This document shows, piece by piece, positions 21,173-31,476 of a stretch of DNA of 64,000 bases. The stretch comes from Wielerella bovis (lineage in GTDB: Bacteria > Pseudomonadota > Gammaproteobacteria > Burkholderiales > Neisseriaceae), in assembly GCF_022354465.1 (NCBI RefSeq), contig NZ_CP092361.1:1918522-1982521 (forward strand), read 5' to 3'. Position numbers and translations under genes: made by a program. The notes below the pieces were generated by a model, which saw only the letters and a program-made list of their open reading frames with translations, did not search any database and was not told where the DNA came from. How positions within the stretch are numbered: the first letter of the stretch is position 1; each line of letters starts with the position of its first letter.

Positions 21173-24016
21173 TTATCCTAAAATCATCTTCAAATACTTC
21201 GCTGTATGGCTCGTTTTGTGTTTCGCCACCTGTTCAGGGCTACCTGAAACCAAAATCGTCCCGCCACCTGCACCACCTTCCAACCCCAAATCCACAATCC
21301 AATCCGCCGTTTTAATCACATCTAAATTATGCTCAATAATCACAATAGAATTGCCTTTGCCCTTCAATCTTTGAATCACTTCCAACAATAAAGCGATGTC
21401 GGCAAAATGCAAACCTGTTGTCGGCTCGTCCAAAATATACAAAGTGCGCCCCGTATCGCGTTTGGACAATTCCAATGCCAATTTCACGCGCTGTGCCTCG
21501 CCGCCTGACAAAGTCGTGGCGGATTGCCCCAAACGAATGTAGCCCAAACCCACGTCCATCAGCGTTTGCAATTTGCGCGACACGGTCGGCACGGCATCAA
21601 AAAATTCACGCGCTTCTTCAACGGTTAAGTCCAAGACTTCGCTGATGTTTTTGCCTTTATAGCGCACTTCCAGCGTTTCACGGTTGTAGCGTTTGCCGTG
21701 GCACACTTCGCATGGCACATACACGTCTGGCAAAAAGTGCATTTCCACTTTAATCACGCCATCGCCTTGACACGCTTCGCAACGTCCGCCTTTCACGTTA
21801 AACGAAAAACGCCCCACGCTGTAACCGCGTTCCCGCGCCACAGGCACGCCCGCAAACAGCTCACGAATGGGCGTAAACAAACCCGTGTAAGTCGCTGGAT
21901 TGGAACGCGGTGTGCGTCCGATGGGCGATTGGTCAACATTGATGACTTTGTCCAAATGCTCCAAGCCGTGAATTTCATCGTATGGCGCAGGTTCTTCGTG
22001 GGCGCGGTTGAGTTCACGCGCGGCAATTTTGGCGAGTGTGTCGTTAATCAACGTGGATTTGCCCGAACCCGACACGCCTGTTACGCAAGTGATTAAGCCC
22101 AAAGGCAATTCCAGCGTTACATTTTTCAAATTGTTGCCACGCGCACCCGTCAAAACCAACATTTTTTCAGGATTAACAGGCGTGCGTTTTTCAGGCAGCC
22201 TGATTTGTTTTTTGCCGCTCAAATATTGTCCTGTAACCGATTGTTCGCATTCGGCAATTTTGTCTGGTGTGTCGGCAATGATGACGTTGCCGCCGTGTTC
22301 GCCCGCGCCCACGCCCATGTCCACCACAAAATCGGCATGGCGAATCGCGTCTTCATCGTGTTCCACAACGATGACGCTGTTGCCCAAATCGCGCAATCTT
22401 TTCAATGTCATCAACAATCTGTCGTTGTCGCGTTGGTGCAAACCGATGGACGGTTCGTCCAAAACATACATCACGCCCGTCAAACCTGAACCGATTTGGC
22501 TCGCCAAGCGAATGCGTTGCGCTTCGCCACCCGAAAGCGTTTCGGCTGAACGGCTTAAATTCAAATAATCCAAACCCACGTTAATCAAAAAGCCCAAGCG
22601 TTCCGTGATTTCTTTCAGGATTTTTTCGGCAATTTGCGCTTTGTTGCCTTCTAATTGTAATTGTTCAAAAAATTCAATGGTTTGATTTAAGGGCAAAGCG
22701 GACAAATCGTGCAAAGCCATGTCGCCAACGTGGACGTGTCGCGCTTCTTTTCGCAAACGCGCACCGCCACAACTCGGACAGGCGCGGTGGCTTTGGTATT
22801 CGCGCAATTTGTCGCGTATGGTTTCGCTGTCGGTTTCGCGGTAACGGCGTTCCAAATTCGGCAAAATGCCTTCAAAAGCGTGGGGGCGTTCAAACGTACC
22901 GCCTTTTTCGGATAAATATTTGAAATTAATGATTTCTTTGCCAGAACCATGCAAAATGACGTTTTGTACATTTTCAGGCAGCCTGAAAAATGGTTCGTTC
23001 ACATCAAATTGATAATGCGTGGCAAGTGATTGTATCATTTGAAAATAAAATTGATTGCGCTTGTCCCAGCCTTCAATCGCGCCAGCCGCCAGCGACAATT
23101 CGGGGTGGGCGACTACGCGTTCCGCGTCAAAAAAATCTTTGCTGCCCAAACCATCGCAACTCGGACACGCGCCCACGGGATTGTTGAACGAAAACAAACG
23201 CGGTTCCAATTCAGGCAGACTGTACGAACACATCGGGCAGGCGAATTGCGCGGAAAACCAATGTTCTTGATTGGTGTCCATTTCTAGGGCAATGGCGCGG
23301 TCGCCGCCGTGTCGCAGGGTGGTTTCAAAACTTTCGGCAAGCCGTTGTTGTAAATCGGATTTGACTTTAATTCGGTCAATGACCACATCAATGTCGTGTT
23401 TGTGGGTTTTTGCCAATTTGGGGACTTCGTCCAAAGTGTAAACCGTGCCGTCCACGCGCACACGCGCAAAACCTTGCGCTTGCAAATCAGCAAACAAATC
23501 CAAAAATTCGCCTTTGCGACCGCGCACGGCTGGGGCGAGTATCATGATTTTGGTGTCTTCGGCTAATTGCAAAACAAAATCAACCATTTGTGAAACAGTC
23601 TGACTGGCAAGCGGCAAGCCGTGTTCAGGACAATGTGGCGTGCCAATTCGCGCGTACAAAAGTCGCAAATAATCATGGATTTCGGTAACCGTACCAACGG
23701 TGGAACGCGGATTGTGGCTGGTGGATTTTTGTTCAATGGAAATGGCGGGCGACAAGCCTTCAATCAAATCCACATCGGGCTTGTCCATCATTTGCAGAAA
23801 CTGACGGGCGTAGGCAGACAGGCTTTCCACATAACGGCGTTGCCCTTCGGCATAGAGCGTGTCAAACGCCAAACTGGATTTGCCCGAACCAGAAAGCCCT
23901 GTAATGACAACCAGTTGATGACGCGGAATGTCCAAATCCACGTTTTTGAGATTGTGGGTGCGTGCGCCGCGAATGCGAATGAAATCATTGTTTTGAATGG
24001 AGGTGTATTTGGACAT
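21173..24016 (-). CDS. uvrA: excinuclease ABC subunit A
   Basis: Damage-recognition ATPase of nucleotide excision repair, working as a dimer with UvrB in the cytoplasm. The 947-residue length is normal. Walker A motifs are GLSGSGKSS (residues 40-48) and [12 protein letters not shown] signatures are [12 protein letters not shown] and [12 protein letters not shown]. Zinc-finger cysteines lie in FACPMCSYS...ACPSCDGLG and [10 protein letters not shown]...[11 protein letters not shown]. The C-terminus [20 protein letters not shown] is typical. A DUS sits within the coding region near 22193 and another near 22977. The unknown membrane gene follows within 5 bp. Confidence 0.98.
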   Translation of the reverse strand: MSKYTSIQNNDFIRIRGARTHNLKNVDLDIPRHQLVVITGLSGSGKSSLAFDTLYAEGQRRYVESLSAYARQFLQMMDKPDVDLIEGLSPAISIEQKSTSHNPRSTVGTVTEIHDYLRLLYARIGTPHCPEHGLPLASQTVSQMVDFVLQLAEDTKIMILAPAVRGRKGEFLDLFADLQAQGFARVRVDGTVYTLDEVPKLAKTHKHDIDVVIDRIKVKSDLQQRLAESFETTLRHGGDRAIALEMDTNQEHWFSAQFACPMCSYSLPELEPRLFSFNNPVGACPSCDGLGSKDFFDAERVVAHPELSLAAGAIEGWDKRNQFYFQMIQSLATHYQFDVNEPFFRLPENVQNVILHGSGKEIINFKYLSEKGGTFERPHAFEGILPNLERRYRETDSETIRDKLREYQSHRACPSCGGARLRKEARHVHVGDMALHDLSALPLNQTIEFFEQLQLEGNKAQIAEKILKEITERLGFLINVGLDYLNLSRSAETLSGGEAQRIRLASQIGSGLTGVMYVLDEPSIGLHQRDNDRLLMTLKRLRDLGNSVIVVEHDEDAIRHADFVVDMGVGAGEHGGNVIIADTPDKIAECEQSVTGQYLSGKKQIRLPEKRTPVNPEKMLVLTGARGNNLKNVTLELPLGLITCVTGVSGSGKSTLINDTLAKIAARELNRAHEEPAPYDEIHGLEHLDKVINVDQSPIGRTPRSNPATYTGLFTPIRELFAGVPVARERGYSVGRFSFNVKGGRCEACQGDGVIKVEMHFLPDVYVPCEVCHGKRYNRETLEVRYKGKNISEVLDLTVEEAREFFDAVPTVSRKLQTLMDVGLGYIRLGQSATTLSGGEAQRVKLALELSKRDTGRTLYILDEPTTGLHFADIALLLEVIQRLKGKGNSIVIIEHNLDVIKTADWIVDLGLEGGAGGGTILVSGSPEQVAKHKTSHTAKYLKMILG

Positions 24017-24143
24017 GGTTCAGGCTGCCTGAAAAAATTGAAAACTGGGTATTTTAGCATTTTTTGTGGGCAAAAATGGGGTTTCAGGCAGCCTGAAAAG
24101 TATCATTATTTGAGGAAGAACATTTCGTGAACAATAAAATTAC

Positions 24144-24161
24144 TTTCCGAAATACTACAAT
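24144..24161 (+). repeat. possible decayed CRISPR repeat end outside the array
   Basis: TTTCCGAAATACTACAAT resembles the 3' end of the repeat (TTTCGCAATGCTACAAT) and lies about one repeat-spacer unit before the first recognisable repeat. It may be an older, eroded repeat. Confidence 0.35.
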
Positions 24162-24188
24162 CGCACGCTGGATACTGCGTATTTATAC

Positions 24189-25940
24189 ATCGTGGCTTCT
24201 CTTCTCATTTCGCAATGCTACAATGCCTGAAAATGCACAATCTCGTTATTTTAAGTTGTAGCTCCCTTTCTCATTTCGCAATGCTACAATGCTGCACCAA
24301 CGCAACAGACAACTACGTCAGTTGTAGCTCCCTTTCTCATTTCGCAATGCTACAATTGCGCGGCAGCGATGCCAATCCCATCAGCAGTTGTAGCTCCCTT
24401 TCTCATTTCGCAATGCTACAATTGCATAGACGGTTTGCGCGGCTGGATTTTGGTTGTAGCTCCCTTTCTCATTTCGCAATGCTACAATTCGCAGCGGTTT
24501 TACTGTGCTCACGTTCTGGTTGTAGCTCCCTTTCTCATTTCGCAATGCTACAATTCGCAGCGGTTTTACTGTGCTCACGTTCTGGTTGTAGCTCCCTTTC
24601 TCATTTCGCAATGCTACAATTTTGGGTGGATTAATTTCATTGTTTTTCTCGTTGTAGCTCCCTTTCTCATTTCGCAATGCTACAATCAATCAGCATTTCT
24701 ACCGCACGTTCCACCGGTTGTAGCTCCCTTTCTCATTTCGCAATGCTACAATTTGAAGCCGAAGTTGTCGGCTTTGATGCAGGTTGTAGCTCCCTTTCTC
24801 ATTTCGCAATGCTACAATTGGCATGGCAAGCGGGCGATAGCGTTGCCCGTTGTAGCTCCCTTTCTCATTTCGCAATGCTACAATATCCGTACAACTCTTT
24901 GCGCCCTTTCTGAAGTTGTAGCTCCCTTTCTCATTTCGCAATGCTACAATTCAACAAACAACAAGGCAGCATAAATTTTAGTTGTAGCTCCCTTTCTCAT
25001 TTCGCAATGCTACAATGGTAAGAAATCGCCCGTCCTTAATGAGTACGTTGTAGCTCCCTTTCTCATTTCGCAATGCTACAATTTCAATCACTCACAGGAG
25101 CTTAAAAAATGAGTTGTAGCTCCCTTTCTCATTTCGCAATGCTACAATTTAAAGCAACATTTAAAAATGCAAATGCAAGTTGTAGCTCCCTTTCTCATTT
25201 CGCAATGCTACAATCGCGTTTATCATGTTACTAAAACAACTCGGGTTGTAGCTCCCTTTCTCATTTCGCAATGCTACAATCCTTCTGCTGCCACCCCGAA
25301 ACAATTTTGAGTTGTAGCTCCCTTTCTCATTTCGCAATGCTACAATACCAAAATAGCATAAGCCACCGTTTGAGCAGTTGTAGCTCCCTTTCTCATTTCG
25401 CAATGCTACAATCAGAGCGTTTAGCACAAAATGGTACAGATAGTTGTAGCTCCCTTTCTCATTTCGCAATGCTACAATCCAAAAGATTGTGTCGTTGCCA
25501 TCCTTGGGGTTGTAGCTCCCTTTCTCATTTCGCAATGCTACAATGCAAAATCTGTGCGTGATTCAAATTCAATTGTTGTAGCTCCCTTTCTCATTTCGCA
25601 ATGCTACAATTATGGCTTGCCTCACCGCCAGCGTGTGCAGGTTGTAGCTCCCTTTCTCATTTCGCAATGCTACAATCTACGCCATTGTTCAGTGTAAAAG
25701 GGGTAAGTTGTAGCTCCCTTTCTCATTTCGCAATGCTACAATTATTAAACGCGGTGCATGGGTGCATTGAGAGTTGTAGCTCCCTTTCTCATTTCGCAAT
25801 GCTACAATAGCATTTCAAGTGCTGCGCCTTGTATAAGGGTTGTAGCTCCCTTTCTCATTTCGCAATGCTACAATGGTCGGCAACATTCACGCCATTGACC
25901 CAAAGTTGTAGCTCCCTTTCTCATTTCGCAATGCTACAAT
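24189..25940 (+). CRISPR. type II-C CRISPR array, 27 repeats and 26 spacers
   Basis: Twenty-six identical 36-bp repeats start at 24255 and recur every 66 bp to 25905-25940, with 30-bp spacers. The repeat runs from GTTGTAGCTCCCTTTCTC to ATTTCGCAATGCTACAAT, the Neisseria type with one base change. A further repeat at 24189-24224 has a degenerate 5' half, marking the uvrA side as the old end. Each repeat ends with the extended -10 sequence TGCTACAAT, which in N. meningitidis drives a separate crRNA promoter per repeat, so transcription runs on the plus strand toward cas2. Spacers at 24489-24518 and 24555-24584 are identical. Protospacers cannot be identified without a search. Confidence 0.99.
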
Positions 25941-25947
25941 ACCTATG

Positions 25948-25978
25948 CCCGAAACCTTGATGAATTCAAGGTTTCGGG
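25948..25978. terminator. bidirectional terminator between the array and cas2
   Basis: CCCGAAACCTTGA pairs with TCAAGGTTTCGGG across a 5-nt loop, then TGTTTTTT. It lies 8 bp past the last repeat and about 25 bp past the cas2 stop on the other strand, so it can end both transcripts. Confidence 0.85.
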
Positions 25979-26003
25979 TGTTTTTTCTCACAAAAAAATC
26001 ACG

Positions 26004-26330
26004 CTAAAACAGCAAAAGTTGCTCTGCATTGACCTTTTTTTCCACCGTTGTTTTCTCACCCAAAAGCACTGCCATTGCCGCAAATTGCTTTTCGGTTACT
26101 TCCAAACAGCGTACTGAACCCTCTCTGGGCAAATTTTCGCACAAGTGTTTGTGGTGCTTTTGCAACATATCGCGACCGCGCACAATGCGTGTGTACACCG
26201 ACAATTGCAACATTTGATAACCGTCTCTTTGTAAAAATCGACGGAAATCATTCGCGGCTTTGCGCTTGGCTTTGGTGGTTACAGGTAAATCAAAAAACAC
26301 AATAATGCGCATAAATTGGTTCTCACTCAT
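26004..26330 (-). CDS. cas2: CRISPR-associated endoribonuclease/adaptation protein Cas2
   Basis: Partner of Cas1 in spacer acquisition. The 108-residue protein opens [20 protein letters not shown], with the conserved FFDLP motif after the first beta strand (ferredoxin-like fold), and ends [12 protein letters not shown]. Its start codon overlaps the cas1 stop (ATGAGTGA, 26323-26330), so translation is coupled to cas1. The gene faces the array across the terminator at 25948. An internal Met at residue 7 is an alternative start. Confidence 0.97.
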   Translation of the reverse strand: MSENQFMRIIVFFDLPVTTKAKRKAANDFRRFLQRDGYQMLQLSVYTRIVRGRDMLQKHHKHLCENLPREGSVRCLEVTEKQFAAMAVLLGEKTTVEKKVNAEQLLLF

Positions 26331-27237
26331 AACGGTGTTCTTTCAAAACAAGCATTTCAGGCAGCCACAATCGTTTGGCATCTTTTTCATTTAAGGCTGC
26401 CTGCAAACTGCCAATCGTGCGGTCTATTGCACCCAATGTGGTAAAAACTTGATTCTGCCAACGCATTTGGTAATGCAATAATTTGATGAGCTGCTGTTTG
26501 CTGTGTGGGGTTAATTCGTCTTTCAGGCTGCCTGAATTTGCCCATTCGCTTACCATTAAATCCACAATTGGGCGAAAGGGTTCTATGAAATCGTCTGCCA
26601 AATTGAATGGATTTTGTTCGTTGTGATGATGCAAACCCAATGCGGGCAGCCACCCATATTGCACCAATGCCCGCGCCACTGCTGAACGCAAAATGGTGTA
26701 GCCATAGTTTAAATGTGCGTTTATGGCGTTTGCTTGTTGGCGTGTGAATCCGCGCCCAAAGGCTGCCTGAAAATACACGGCTGCCGCTTGCGATTCTTTG
26801 TTGTCGTGGTCGCCTGATTTGACGTTTTCAGCCAGCCTGTTGAGTGTTTCGGCTGCTTTATCTGCACCCATTTCATTTAAAACAAAGGCTTGATTGCGGA
26901 TTTTTTGTTGCACAATTTTTTGCCAAAGCTGCTTTTTTTGGGGTTGTGTGGCGTTCAGTTGCAATTTCAGGGTTTTTAATGGGCGATGATATTGGGCAAA
27001 GGGCAACCATTGTCCGCAGGGCAAAAATTGTTCATCACAAGTCAGCAGGGTAATGCCATGTTGTGCCAATGCTGAAAGTAAAGGCGTGGTCAGCACGGTT
27101 TCTTTGTTTTCAATGACGATGACCGCCAAATCTGCCAATGGCACGGGAATGGCATCGCCATTTTGTTGAATGAGCAATTGCTGATTTTTTAAAGACAGTT
27201 TTCCGCCATTGCTGATGAGTAAAGTGCGCCAAGTCAT
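26323..27237 (-). CDS. cas1: CRISPR-associated integrase Cas1 (type II)
   Basis: Integrase that inserts new spacers together with Cas2. The 304-residue protein begins [20 protein letters not shown]; the active-site metal ligands are seen in [11 protein letters not shown] (Glu), [12 protein letters not shown] (His) and [11 protein letters not shown] (Asp/Glu). Length is normal. An uptake sequence is translated as NSGSLKDEL near 26523. AAAGGAAAA lies just before the ATG. A strong hairpin with a T run separates cas1 from cas9, which could lower cas1-cas2 expression relative to cas9. Confidence 0.97.
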   Translation of the reverse strand: MTWRTLLISNGGKLSLKNQQLLIQQNGDAIPVPLADLAVIVIENKETVLTTPLLSALAQHGITLLTCDEQFLPCGQWLPFAQYHRPLKTLKLQLNATQPQKKQLWQKIVQQKIRNQAFVLNEMGADKAAETLNRLAENVKSGDHDNKESQAAAVYFQAAFGRGFTRQQANAINAHLNYGYTILRSAVARALVQYGWLPALGLHHHNEQNPFNLADDFIEPFRPIVDLMVSEWANSGSLKDELTPHSKQQLIKLLHYQMRWQNQVFTTLGAIDRTIGSLQAALNEKDAKRLWLPEMLVLKEHRYE

Positions 27238-27256
27238 GATTTTTCCTTTAAAAAAA

Positions 27257-27297
27257 TCCCCTGTTTCATTGCGTATTTATCACAATGAAACAGGGGA
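27257..27297 (-). terminator. intrinsic terminator or attenuator between cas9 and cas1
   Basis: TCCCCTGTTTCATTG pairs perfectly with CAATGAAACAGGGGA (15-bp stem, 11-nt loop). On the minus strand it is followed by TTTTTTT and then directly by the cas1 ribosome site AAAGGAAAA. Confidence 0.8.
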
Positions 27298-27302
27298 ATG
27301 GT

Positions 27303-30300
27303 TTAGCCAACACCCTGACGTTTGCTGGTTTTGCACTCGTGAATGTCTTTGCCCAATACATCTATTTCAAATTTTTTGAATGAAATCACACCAGATTTCA
27401 CACCTAAACCGCGATGTGTTCCGTCTTTCACTTTCTGCGTATCACGGTCATGTTCACGAATGCTTATGGCAGCACTTGCCCTATCTAAACCTGCAAAATA
27501 ACCCAAAATACGTTGCTTTTTGGTAATCAGTTCCACCAAATCATTCTTATATAAAGAAAATTGGAAAATAAAGGTTTCATCCATTTCGTCCCAATCTTGT
27601 TCGTTTTTTTGGGCAGTTGCGGCTTTATTGGGCAGAATGCCTTTTGCCACTTGCCACGCATAAATCGGCACAAGGTAAAACTTCCCTGCTTTGGCAAACA
27701 CATCTACGCGCACCATGTCGCCATTGTCGGCAATGCCTTTGTTTTTGGGCAACAGCACGCCTGATTTTTGGACACTTTTAATGCGCACCGCTTTGACGCG
27801 CTGCCCGCCTTTTTTGTAAAAGGGTTCGGCAAAGGCTTTGACGGGGTCATCATTGAATTGCTGCAAACGTGCTTTTAAGGCTGCCTGTAAATCGGGTTCG
27901 CGTTCACGATTGACCATGTTGTCCAAATCTTTTAATTTCAATTTGTTTAATGGCACGCGCAATATGCTGATTTTTTCTTGCTCAAAACGCTTGGCAGAGC
28001 GTATTGTTTCCAAATGCCCTTGCCCCGACATTTTCCGTGTGGGCATGCGCGATACAAACAGGGGCTGCACATATTCATGCTGATGTTTTTCAGGCAGCTT
28101 TTCGCGTGGATTGTCGTCAAACACGCGTGTCATCACCTCTTCACGAAAACCGTGCCAAGGGCTTGGGAAATGCTCGGAAATCACTTCGCCTGTTGCTTTG
28201 TCAATGCGCTCGTCTGTGAAGACGTTGCCTTCTTGATATTTCACAAAACGTGTGATTTTTTGCTGCATTGCCACTGTGCTGCACGCCACAACAATGGCAT
28301 CTATTGCGTGATGTCGGTCGTTGATTTCGCGGTTTTTGCTCAACCCCCAACGTCCGCGCAATAAAGCGGTAATCTGCCCATTGCTGGCAAATACGCGCTG
28401 TTTGCCTTTGCCGACAAGCTGCATGTTCTCTGCAATAAAACGACACAGAAAACGCGATACATAGCGTGTGTCATTCAAATTGCGTTCAATGAATTTTTTC
28501 TCATCAATGTGTTGCAGCATCACGCGCTGTTTTTTGGCACGCGAAAAATTGCTGCCTGAAACATTTGCCACAAACAATCGCCAGCGTTCGCTGTCGTTTT
28601 TGCCGTCCAAATATTCGTAGGGGGTTTGATTGCCTTTGTTTTGGTTTTCGCTTTTCAACACCAAGATTTTGTTGTTGAAACTGTCGTCCCAAGTGCGTGA
28701 AAATGGCAATGCGTGGTCAATTTCCACATAGCCATTTTCAGGCAGCCTGCGCAAATCAATGGGTTTGCCTGAATACAAACATTTGCCATGTTGTGCTTGA
28801 TACAAACGCCATTTCAAAATGTCTTTGGCTTTGGGTTCGCCCACTAAATTGGGGAAGTTTTTGCAAAATTCGGCAATGGCATCTTGGCGTTGTTTGGCAT
28901 GGGTTTCTTGTTGTTTTTTGATTTTTTCGCGTTCATCAAATGATTTGCCCACTTCGCGCCCTGTTTCAATGTGCACCCGAGCTGGCGAACCGTAACGACG
29001 CACAATCGCATTGATGACTTTCCGCGCCTGTGTGAGTGTGCGCAACACAACGGGATTGCGGATTTCATCTGCGAGGATATTGGGCAGCAAGGTTTGAATG
29101 TGGGCAGATTTTTGTCCGTAATGATTGCCGTAAATTTGCGTACATGCCTCGTCATAGCGCAAGCCTTGTTCCATTAAAGGCACAATTTTCCGCAATGCTT
29201 TCAAAGACAAATGTTGAAATTGACTGAAATTCAAATTTTCTTGCAACACCAACAACACTTTTTCGGGCAATGCGTGTTTCAGGCTGCCTGAAATTTCATC
29301 ATCGGTTTGGCAAATGGAAAAGACTGTGCCAATTTCGTCCAATAAATCGGGCTTTATCGCCAAACTTTGCCATTCTGTTTTTAAGCCCTGATTTTCCATT
29401 GCTTTGCGGATGGCATGCCATGCTTTCATTTCCATGAATGTGGCGTTTTCGGCATTGTCTTTGCCATAGCGCAAGCCTTTGAAATGGGCGGTTTCAGGTA
29501 ACTCTAATCGCTCGCGAACTTGTTTGTAGGTCAGTTTGGCTTTTTCATAAGGCAAATTGATGAGCTGCTTGCGTTGCGTTTCATTCAAAGCATATTCATC
29601 GCCATTATCGGCAATGCGCAAATTGTTCAAGCGCGTGAGCCACACAAAACGCTCTGCCGTGTAGGTGTTTTTGGCGGCTTTGTATTCTTCTGGTTCATGA
29701 GTGCATTTGCCGAGCATGTTCAGCAGGTCTTTGCCTGATAATGCGGCACGTTGTGTCATCAACAAATTGTGGACGCACGTTTTCAGGCTGCCTGAAACGT
29801 GTGGGTTGCCCAAACGGGTTTGTGCATCAAACAATTGGTTCAGTTCATCTGCCAAATCTTCTCGGCTGAATGTGTGTTGGTATGCACCACTTTGATTGCG
29901 AATGTGTCCGTCTTGCAGCGCAAATTGTTTGACTGCCAATTCTGCTGGTGTGCGAATGTGTTGATTGTTTTGCAATATTTGATGATTTTGGTGTACGCCT
30001 TGCAGCAATGCGCCCAATTCTTTATCGGTGGTTTTTACTTCGTTTTTGCGTTGCGACAAATAGCCGCGTCGCTTAACCAAATGCAATAAAACGGCTGCCC
30101 ATTCTTTGGGTTCAAGTTTTCTGTCCAAGCCTGCCACACGCAAATCCCATACATGAATGGGCAAATTTATCACATAACCATTTTCATCAAAATCGGCAGC
30201 CTGCAACACATTTTCACGCAACAAGATTTCACGCAATCGCTGTAAACGGTGGGTGCGGCGGTAAATACGCCTACGCTGACCGCGTGCCAAACGCCTTACT

Positions 30301-30455
30301 GCTGCCAATGATTCACCATTTTGTGAATTTTCTGCTGCATCAAAGGTGCGCACTCCTACATCAATCAAACGAATGGGAGATTCGTGTTCGTCGATTTCCA
30401 CAACAGCCCAACCGCATGATGCAATACCCAAATCCAAACCTAATACGTAGTTCAT
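27303..30455 (-). CDS. cas9: type II-C Cas9 RNA-guided endonuclease
   Basis: Cuts DNA matched by crRNA paired with tracrRNA. The 1,050-residue protein is slightly shorter than the 1,082-residue N. meningitidis Cas9 and collinear with it. Ruv[18 protein letters not shown] with Asp8; bridge helix: [20 protein letters not shown]; Ruv[16 protein letters not shown] with Glu497; [22 protein letters not shown] with His581 and Asn604; Ruv[17 protein letters not shown] with His716 and Asp719. All catalytic residues are present. The C-terminal PAM-interacting part ends [18 protein letters not shown]. Two uptake sequences are translated as SGSLK (near 29285 and 29787). AAAGGGA precedes the ATG. PAM unknown. 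Confidence 0.99.
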   Translation of the reverse strand: MNYVLGLDLGIASCGWAVVEIDEHESPIRLIDVGVRTFDAAENSQNGESLAAVRRLARGQRRRIYRRTHRLQRLREILLRENVLQAADFDENGYVINLPIHVWDLRVAGLDRKLEPKEWAAVLLHLVKRRGYLSQRKNEVKTTDKELGALLQGVHQNHQILQNNQHIRTPAELAVKQFALQDGHIRNQSGAYQHTFSREDLADELNQLFDAQTRLGNPHVSGSLKTCVHNLLMTQRAALSGKDLLNMLGKCTHEPEEYKAAKNTYTAERFVWLTRLNNLRIADNGDEYALNETQRKQLINLPYEKAKLTYKQVRERLELPETAHFKGLRYGKDNAENATFMEMKAWHAIRKAMENQGLKTEWQSLAIKPDLLDEIGTVFSICQTDDEISGSLKHALPEKVLLVLQENLNFSQFQHLSLKALRKIVPLMEQGLRYDEACTQIYGNHYGQKSAHIQTLLPNILADEIRNPVVLRTLTQARKVINAIVRRYGSPARVHIETGREVGKSFDEREKIKKQQETHAKQRQDAIAEFCKNFPNLVGEPKAKDILKWRLYQAQHGKCLYSGKPIDLRRLPENGYVEIDHALPFSRTWDDSFNNKILVLKSENQNKGNQTPYEYLDGKNDSERWRLFVANVSGSNFSRAKKQRVMLQHIDEKKFIERNLNDTRYVSRFLCRFIAENMQLVGKGKQRVFASNGQITALLRGRWGLSKNREINDRHHAIDAIVVACSTVAMQQKITRFVKYQEGNVFTDERIDKATGEVISEHFPSPWHGFREEVMTRVFDDNPREKLPEKHQHEYVQPLFVSRMPTRKMSGQGHLETIRSAKRFEQEKISILRVPLNKLKLKDLDNMVNREREPDLQAALKARLQQFNDDPVKAFAEPFYKKGGQRVKAVRIKSVQKSGVLLPKNKGIADNGDMVRVDVFAKAGKFYLVPIYAWQVAKGILPNKAATAQKNEQDWDEMDETFIFQFSLYKNDLVELITKKQRILGYFAGLDRASAAISIREHDRDTQKVKDGTHRGLGVKSGVISFKKFEIDVLGKDIHECKTSKRQGVG

Positions 30456-30491
30456 TACTCAGTCCCTTTTAGCAAACAAAAATATTTATGT

Positions 30492-30520
30492 ATCATACAT
30501 TTATAATAAAATTAACACAA
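30492..30520 (-). promoter_or_regulatory. predicted cas9 promoter
   Basis: Minus strand TTGTGT (30515-30520) and TATGAT (30492-30497) with a 17-bp spacer, about 37 bp before the cas9 ATG. Its -35 box lies 3 bp from that of the divergent tracrRNA promoter. Confidence 0.6.
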
Positions 30521-30523
30521 TAC

Positions 30524-30553
30524 TTGACGCTATGGGTGTTTCTTTATTATGAT
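30524..30553 (+). promoter_or_regulatory. predicted tracrRNA promoter
   Basis: TTGACG (30524-30529) and TATGAT (30548-30553), 18-bp spacer; places the start near 30560, just before the anti-repeat. Confidence 0.65.
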
Positions 30554-30559
30554 GTACCG

Positions 30560-30657
30560 CATTGTTGCATTGCGAAATGAGAAACGTTGCTACAATAAGG
30601 TTTTATACCGTAACGCTCTGCCCCCTAAATACTTCGATATTTAGGGGGCATCGTTTT
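30560..30657 (+). ncRNA. tracrRNA
   Basis: The anti-repeat (about 30561-30597) reads ATTGTTGCATTGCGAAATGA then GAAACGTTGCTACAAT and is nearly the reverse complement of the CRISPR repeat, with a central bulge (CGTT opposite GGGA). It follows the base change of this repeat (CATTGCG opposite CGCAATG). Downstream comes the nexus-like AACGCTCTG and a terminator hairpin GCCCCCTAAATA/TATTTAGGGGGC (30620-30649) followed by ATCGTTTTT. Layout matches the meningococcal tracrRNA but the first loop reads AAGGTTTTATACCG, without the uptake sequence found there. Confidence 0.95.
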
Positions 30658-30659
30658 TC

Positions 30660-30930
30660 AGGCTGAAACTCTTGCAAACTCCAAACTGTAGTTCGAATTC
30701 TTGAAGCCAACATTTTTTATATTTAATAAATATTTGTTTTTATATAAAATTGTCAAATATGGGTATACGACCTATGGTTGTTGAGGCAGCCTGAAAGTCC
30801 AAAAACAAATGCTAAACCTCCCAAAATTTAAGTTGGAATATTCAACTTAAAATTTTGGGAGGTATCATTTCTTTCAGGCTGCCTTTCATGCTTATGCTAT
30901 AGCAAACCTAACAGAGCAAAGTAAAAAAAG
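30660..30930. other. intergenic region with a long hairpin
   Basis: No gene seen between tracrRNA and trxA. It holds an AT-rich stretch, two uptake sequences (near 30785 and 30873) and a 20-bp imperfect stem at 30816-30863 (ACCTCCCAAAATTTAAGTTG with its complement, one bulge). The hairpin is not followed by a strong T run, so its role is unclear. Confidence 0.6.
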
Positions 30931-30962
30931 TGAATCAAGATTATATTAATAATCTTGATTCA
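30931..30962 (-). terminator. trxA terminator
   Basis: TGAATCAAGATTAT pairs with ATAATCTTGATTCA; on the minus strand CTTTTTTTAC follows. It lies 16 bp past the trxA stop. Confidence 0.85.
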
Positions 30963-30978
30963 AAATAAATTCAATCTA

Positions 30979-31311
30979 TTATGCTTCAATAGATGCTTTG
31001 ATAAAAGCTTCTAATTGTGGTTTTGCCAATGCACCTACTTTATTTGCTACGCTCTTACCATCTTTAAACACAATCATGGTTGGAATACCGCGAACACCAA
31101 ATTGTGTAGGAATGGCTTGATTTTCATCAACATTCATTTTTGCAATTTTCACTTTGCCGTCCATTTCTTCTGCCAACTGATCCAAAATAGGGGCAATCAT
31201 TTTACAAGGACCACACCAAGGTGCCCAAAAGTCCAATACCACAGGCAATTCTGATTCCAAAACTTCGGTTGCAAAATTTGCATCGGTAACGTGTATGATT
31301 TTGTCGCTCAT
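30979..31311 (-). CDS. trxA: thioredoxin
   Basis: Cytoplasmic disulfide reductase reduced by thioredoxin reductase. The product from [13 protein letters not shown] is 110 residues, the usual size, with the active site [11 protein letters not shown] (Cys33, Cys36), the cis-proline motif [12 protein letters not shown] and the C-terminal helix [13 protein letters not shown]. An in-frame ATG five codons upstream (31326) is possible, but the shorter start fits the family and has AGGAAAATC before it. Single-gene unit with its own terminator. Confidence 0.97.
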   Translation of the reverse strand: MSDKIIHVTDANFATEVLESELPVVLDFWAPWCGPCKMIAPILDQLAEEMDGKVKIAKMNVDENQAIPTQFGVRGIPTMIVFKDGKSVANKVGALAKPQLEAFIKASIEA

Positions 31312-31476
31312 GATTTTCCTTTTCACAAGTAATGATTAATGGTGCATGTAAGATACTTCTTTATGACACGAATTTCAAGTAGCATATCTGAATTATAGCT
31401 TTTGCATATTCATTAAATAGTCTCTCAAACAAGAAGGTAGCCTGAAAATAGTTTCAGGCTGCCTTTTTCTATGGAT

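Noticed and set aside
24215..25810. Several long open frames within the CRISPR array
   Set aside because: They translate the repeat periodically (CSSLSHFAMLQ, VVAPFLISQCYN and the reverse EKGSYN) and are products of the 66-bp periodicity.
30816..30863. Second small RNA between tracrRNA and trxA
   Set aside because: A long hairpin exists but there is no convincing promoter or T run, so I only report it as a structure.
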